In this document: positions 60,301 through 64,000 of the stretch, piece after piece
Layout: each line of letters starts with the position of its first letter
Numbering within the stretch: the first letter of the stretch is position 1
Assembly: GCA_013399695.1 (NCBI GenBank)
Contig: VXAU01001251.1
Location: 1,591,925 to 1,655,924 of the forward strand
DNA: 64,000 nt
Origin: Formicarius rufipectus
Lineage: Eukaryota > Chordata > Aves > Passeriformes > Formicariidae
Direction: 5' to 3'
Translations under genes and position numbers: made by a program
Notes under the pieces: generated by a model
Seen by the model: only the letters and a program-made list of their open reading frames with translations
What the model was told of the DNA's origin: nothing
Databases searched by the model: none

Positions 60301-63044
60301 GCATAACAGAGCTCAGATCTGTGTGAGGAATCAAAGGAATCAAGATTACAGCCTGACATACCAGAAAAGTTATTTCTGTACAAATATCTTAGGTTGGCAT
60401 TTCCTTGTAGTTTGATTCTGTGATCCCATAGGATGGATCCCAAAGGATCCATAACTTCTAGTCTCCTGTTACAGCATCACTGTCAAGCCAACATTTTTCT
60501 TACTGTGGTTCAGCCTTAAAGAAAGAATCTGGCATCATTGAAAGCAGCTGAGCAATATTTGGGGAAATCTGGAGCTGCAACATGTATATTCTGGCTGTCT
60601 GTAATGAAGAGACCTGCATTAAAATTGAGTTTGACACTCAGACAGCTTCCTAGTTGATGTGTTCATACTAAATATGAAGAAAGATACTAGCAAATAAGGT
60701 AAAAGGGTCACAAAGATTAAACACAGAGAAAGAGACAGTGAAAAATGCATTCCCATTGTGTACCACTTGCATGATCATCAGAATGGTTTTAGGGGAAATG
60801 GACTCCCCAAAATAAAAACTATACAAGAAATATTCAGAAATGCATTCACACATTTGGACTAAAACCACTTTTCCTTCATTTTATGTGCTTTTTGTATGTG
60901 GTAATGTCCCCAAATTACTACACAGACCTAAACTTAAGACAAACCAAAATCCTACTTCTTCCAAAATATTTTTGTTGACTTAATTCAGAATTTGATTTCA
61001 CCCTGACTACTCTTTGATAGTGTTGCTATGCTATTAAAATTAATTTAATTTTTGAAAGAAATTACTTGTATTCTTCAAATTGAAACATCATACAGGGAAA
61101 TAAAAAAAAAAAAGAAACAAGACAAATCATCTGGAATATGAAGAACTTTTCTGAAATAGTTCTGATATCTCTCAACTAAACAATTTTGTTTTTAACAGAG
61201 TGATTAGAAGCAGCTTGTTTACCAGAATATTCTTCCAATTCTGCCAATCTCTATTCATTTTGAGTCAAAAAACTAAAGAGTTTTCTTCTCACTTCTACTC
61301 TGTTGGTCAGGAATAGCTGAAACACCACAGTGGGGACAGGCCAGTACACCAAAGACCTGGGTGGAGAATATGTCTTTTGATATAGTTTCTGCAATACACA
61401 AGAGGATGCTTGGCAGCTGCCTGTTCCACGGAGCACAGTAACTATGTGCATGTTCCGGCCCCTCGCTCTCGGAGTGCACTCATCCGTGCTCACAGATCTT
61501 GTCTGGACTCACAAACCTAATGATCTGTTCGCTGTAAAGATAGATGCTGGCTGCACCTTGGCCACTAGCAACAATTAAAGCATCTCTGTTTTCCTTGGTG
61601 CCTTGGGACTTCTCTCTAATGAAGTCTGAAAGAGATAATTTCTTTCATGGTGCTCTTAAAAAAATAAACCTGTGACTTTTCTGTCAGATGAAAAACCACT
61701 CGAAGAAATTAAAACAATTAAGATCATTATGGTATACTTTTTATGGGAAGCCTAGGAGAATGATTGAGTGAAGAACTGTTAATTTAAGAGAATAACTCCT
61801 TCAATCAATTAAAGTATTTCAACAGACCATCCTCTCAGATTCTCATTCTAAATCCTCACAACTACCTTTAAAACTTATGAATCCAAAGCAATTGAATTAT
61901 CTTTCTGTTAAGGAAAAGTAGAGCAATTCAGTTTTTGATGTTTAATCTTGTACTGTCTTTCCACCTGCCTTTGGGCACAATCCTGTAAGCTATCAGGAGC
62001 CTCCCAAAGTTGCCTGCAGCACTTAACAGAGCCAGTTTATCTCTTCTTGAAGTCAGAGCATGAAAGTCCTCCTCTGTATTATTTTCATGGTGCAGCTGCT
62101 AGACAGGTGCTCCAAAGACCCAAAGTCCTGTGGATATCTAGTACACATATGACAATGTCAATCCCTGTGTTACCAATCCTAAACACTAGAGATGGGGTTT
62201 AATTATTCAGTTATTTATGATTGCAAACTCTTCAAGGCACAGACAGCACTGCACAGGAACCTCTCTGCATAATCTAAACCAGTCTCCTCTTGCTTCCCCT
62301 CTTCCAACAAATCCAATTTTTCCAAATAACCCTTTTACCTTTCCCTACCAATATGAACATAGAGATTAAAGGCACATAAGTTGCCCTTTCCTTCTGTGTG
62401 AGTGTGTGACTCATGCTACTCCAAATCAAAGAGCACCTAGAGATAAAACAATTCTTCAAGGCTCATCCTAAAAACACAGAGCTTCTGTGTATAAATGTTT
62501 TTATGCTTGTCTATATGGAATTCTAATAAATACATATGGAACAAAAGCAGAAATTGGTCCCATCTCCTGACTGGCCACACCCTGTCAGATGAGGACATGT
62601 CTATGGGGTTGTGAATTTAATTTCACTTTCCTACATACTTTGACCTGTAAAAAAACAGACTTCTATAATATATAAGCACATCAAGATGCTGTCAAGTTAT
62701 TTATAATTCTAAACTTGCATTCATGGAAAATTGTGTTCTGTTACCTTATTGACTTAAAGCAGCTTGAAAGAAAATGAGAAGTTTGTTCTGAATTACTGTC
62801 TTTTCCCAATGGTGTTACTTTCACCCAAGGAGGACTTAGCACTTTTAATATCTGCCTCAAATTTCCCTACCTGCCTCCCAGGCAATGATGAAGAAGATGG
62901 TGCTGAAGATCTTTCACTGTCATAAGAACAGGATGCCATTGGAGGAATGAACAAGTCGTTCGTTTGCAACAAGTTGGGTCTTTTCTGCAACAAAAGCTAC
63001 AGTGTAAATTCATTTTATCTCTATGTAATGTTAGCCAAAATGTT
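57309..63044. other. Unique non-coding sequence
   Basis: No gene recognised. A T/C-rich patch at 57765-57805 and an A-rich run at 58240-58275 are low-complexity. Minus-strand frames at 58301-58702 and 61251-61493 have no supporting context. Confidence 0.4.
58240..58275 (+). repeat. A-rich (AAAAAT)n tract
   Basis: A runs interrupted by single T at regular spacing. Confidence 0.85.
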
Positions 63045-63150
63045 CATAAAAAACAAAAACAAAAACCAAACAAAACAAAAAAACAACCAACCAAACAAAA
63101 AACCAAACCAAAACAAAAACAACAACAACGAAAAAAAACACCCGAAAAAG
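63045..63150 (+). repeat. (AAAAC)n / (AAACC)n simple repeat
   Basis: About 100 bp of A-rich units (AAAAAC, AAACC, AACAAC). Reading frames through it translate to K/N/Q/P-rich peptides and are not genes. Confidence 0.9.
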
Positions 63151-64000
63151 ATTTGTTTCTCATGGTGATGAGTTGGTTAACCTTAGCTGGTTGCGGCACT
63201 CAGCTGAAATGTTGTGGTTGTAGTAACATAGAAACATCACGTGTGGAACCTGAATTTAAATCAAAGCTTTTAAACACCTTTATGGTTGCATGACTGCTTA
63301 GTGTGCCTCTGTTGTTGTCCCTTTTTTTTTACAGTCTAAACTAGAAAATTAGACTATTATTTCTGTGTTCAAATCCCATATTCAAGAATCAAAGTGAAAA
63401 ATCATCTAGACTGTAAATCTATGTAGCACTGAGGAAAAAATAAAAGCATGATTTGAGCTCTTTTATGCCTTAGATGTCAGACAATATTTTTGAAGAACTA
63501 GATGTCAAATTTGGATGCAGACTCTGGCCATTCAGCACAAAAAAGCTTTATAGATATGCTTACAGCTATCCTCATTTTGCCATATTTTTTTATAGTAATG
63601 GAGAATTTGATTAAATATTTGATTTCACAAGGGACAAAATCTGGGCTGCATAAAAAAATCAGTGGATGTTTCAGAAATTGCCAAATGTAATGATTTCCTC
63701 ATTAATAACATACTCTTTTTAGTACCATTGGAGTTTTAATTCTCAGGAGCCAGAGGGCTATGAGAGGCTCTCTTTGTGATAGACATGCAATACACACAGG
63801 TGTGGGTAAAGCTTAGAAATGTGAATATTAGAGAGTTCTGAAACCAGATAAATAAACACTAAAGAACACTAACTGTATGATCTTTCAAACAAAATATCGC
63901 CACAATGTTAGGAGATGTAAGCCAGTCTCATGAGAACTCAGGGCCTGGCAACAGAGAATGCATTCAGTATGTAGAAAATATTCCATTTTATATGAAAGAA
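63151..64000. other. Unique non-coding sequence
   Basis: Nothing recognised up to the window end. Confidence 0.45.

Noticed and set aside
62947..63293. Lys/Asn/Gln-rich frames of 73-109 codons
   Set aside because: They are translations of the (AAAAC)n repeat.
1..64000. CRISPR arrays, rRNA, tRNA, bacterial operons, phage or toxin systems
   Set aside because: No regularly spaced repeats with unique spacers, no rRNA or tRNA clover-leaf motifs, no ribosome-binding-site-led gene series; the sequence is vertebrate nuclear DNA.

Overview
This is a vertebrate nuclear window and almost certainly avian. It has low-to-moderate GC, long stretches without coding capacity, and repeats made up of chicken-repeat-1 (CR1) LINEs of several ages plus bird-type retroviral LTRs. 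No Alu, B1/B2, L1, bacterial, plasmid or phage features were seen. The species cannot be fixed from sequence alone. The two dominant LTR types (5878-6836 and 55746-56093) are types I remember from bird genomes; that is recall, not a search result.

Layout. 1-16080: mostly unique non-coding DNA with degraded CR1 relics (about 2460-2870, 8403-9330, 14410-14690), one long LTR (5878-6836, +) and one cleanly bounded solo LTR (11658-12277, -) flanked by a perfect 6-bp target duplication. 16081-21595: a CR1 cluster of four pieces, three on the minus strand and one on the plus strand, ending in an (AAAC)-rich repeat. 21700-35500: mostly unique DNA with simple repeats and another old CR1 (about 32100-32600). 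35538-37664: two nearly identical 1,063-bp blocks separated by a single N, very likely a false duplication at an assembly join. 37430-38605: an endogenous-retrovirus tail with a cysteine-rich reading frame, its LTR, and a second LTR-like block. 38606-64000: unique DNA with short CR1 tails (39000, 41885), a CR1 3' fragment (47013-47365, -), a 5'-truncated LTR (55746-56093, -) and an internally deleted CR1 (56100-57308, +).

The only plausible cellular gene is on the plus strand. Four segments with splice-like borders (30473-30655, 30806-30853, 43579-43630, 45806-45922) join in compatible phases. The last ends in a stop codon, with a polyadenylation signal about 200 bp later. Together they would encode about 137 residues, the C-terminal end of a larger protein I do not recognise. 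If correct, much of 30-46 kb is intronic, and upstream exons lie further left or outside the window; two weak candidates are at 13801 and 15478. Everything else with a reading frame is repeat-derived or looks like chance. I found no convincing novel multi-gene system. The most useful observations are the hidden spliced gene end, the N-joined duplication and the cysteine-rich frame beside the LTR.
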